A stretch of DNA of 5,980 nt from an uncultured Variovorax sp. (GTDB lineage Bacteria > Pseudomonadota > Gammaproteobacteria > Burkholderiales > Burkholderiaceae), in NCBI GenBank assembly GCA_946478645.1, contig CAMLCW010000325.1:1-5980 (forward strand), in the 5' to 3' direction. The translations under genes were made by a program, and so were the position numbers. Below the pieces are notes generated by a model, which was not told the origin of the DNA, searched no databases, and saw nothing but the letters and a program-made list of their open reading frames with translations. This document shows positions 5,804 to 5,980 of the stretch, piece after piece; within the stretch, counting starts at the first letter, position 1; each line of letters begins with the position of its first letter.

Positions 5804-5980
5804 CTACCCGCCGCGACGCATCATGTCGAAAAACTCGACATTGGTCTTCGTCGCCTTCATGTTCTTGAGGATCATCTCCATCGACTCGATCTCGTCCATG
5901 TTGTACATGAGCTGGCGCAGGATGCGGGTCTTCTGCAGGATCTCGGGCGCCAGCAGCAGTTCCTCGCGGCGCGTGCCGCT
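5804..5980 (-). CDS. rho: Transcription termination factor Rho (C-terminal end only)
   Basis: Rho is the hexameric RNA helicase/ATPase that ends transcription of untranslated RNA. Only the last 58 codons are in the window; the rest continues past the right edge. The fragment begins SGTRREELLLAPEILQK and ends FFDMMRRGG. It aligns closely with the end of E. coli Rho as I recall it (SGTRKEELL ... FFEMMKRS). By that alignment the Arg encoded at 5971-5969 corresponds to E. coli Arg366, the arginine finger that reaches the neighbouring subunit's ATP site. The stop is TAG at 5806-5804, followed by a strong intrinsic terminator. The ATP-binding and RNA-binding domains cannot be assessed here. Confidence 0.95.
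   Translation of the reverse strand, partial: SGTRREELLLAPEILQKTRILRQLMYNMDEIESMEMILKNMKATKTNVEFFDMMRRGG

Overview
The window is GC-rich, roughly two-thirds G+C by eye, with dense, tightly packed genes. Gene content and protein similarity point to a betaproteobacterium of the order Burkholderiales, probably Comamonadaceae (Variovorax-like). This placement rests on recalled family similarity and was not searched. No rRNA, tRNA, CRISPR array, insertion sequence or prophage signature is visible. Every stretch longer than about 120 bases lies inside a gene.

Layout, left to right. (1) The 3' part of a phosphate-type sensor histidine kinase (phoR) runs rightward from the left edge to 1192. (2) Two leftward genes form an operon-like pair. 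A GT39/ArnT-like polytopic membrane glycosyltransferase (4225 to 2474) comes first, followed by a MATE-family transporter (2477 to 1131). They are joined by a GTGA start/stop overlap. The MATE gene runs 62 bp into the 3' end of phoR, so these two convergent genes share coding DNA. (3) rpmE2, the type-B ribosomal protein L31 gene, is leftward at 4577 to 4308 and is followed by a clear intrinsic terminator at about 4251-4288. (4) A Gfo/Idh/MocA oxidoreductase resembling E. coli YdgJ runs rightward from 4694 to 5752. It is divergent from rpmE2 across a 116-bp promoter region. (5) The C-terminal 58 codons of rho enter from the right edge (leftward, stop at 5804-5806). A strong terminator hairpin at 5760-5782 sits between rho and the oxidoreductase and serves the rho transcript best.

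Functional picture. rho and rpmE2 are housekeeping genes of transcription termination and translation. They often lie close together in related bacteria; here the oxidoreductase gene lies between them on the opposite strand. phoR belongs to the phosphate-starvation two-component system, whose partner phoB would be expected just upstream, outside the window. The glycosyltransferase and MATE pair is probably co-translated, but its substrate cannot be read from sequence.

I see no evidence of a new defence, mobile or signalling system. The points most worth a second look are small-scale: a near-palindromic -10 element that could drive divergent transcription of rpmE2 and the oxidoreductase, a glycosyltransferase gene that starts just after a terminator without a visible promoter or ribosome binding site, the coupled glycosyltransferase/MOP-superfamily pair, the phoR/MATE coding overlap, and a MATE protein lacking one conserved acidic residue.
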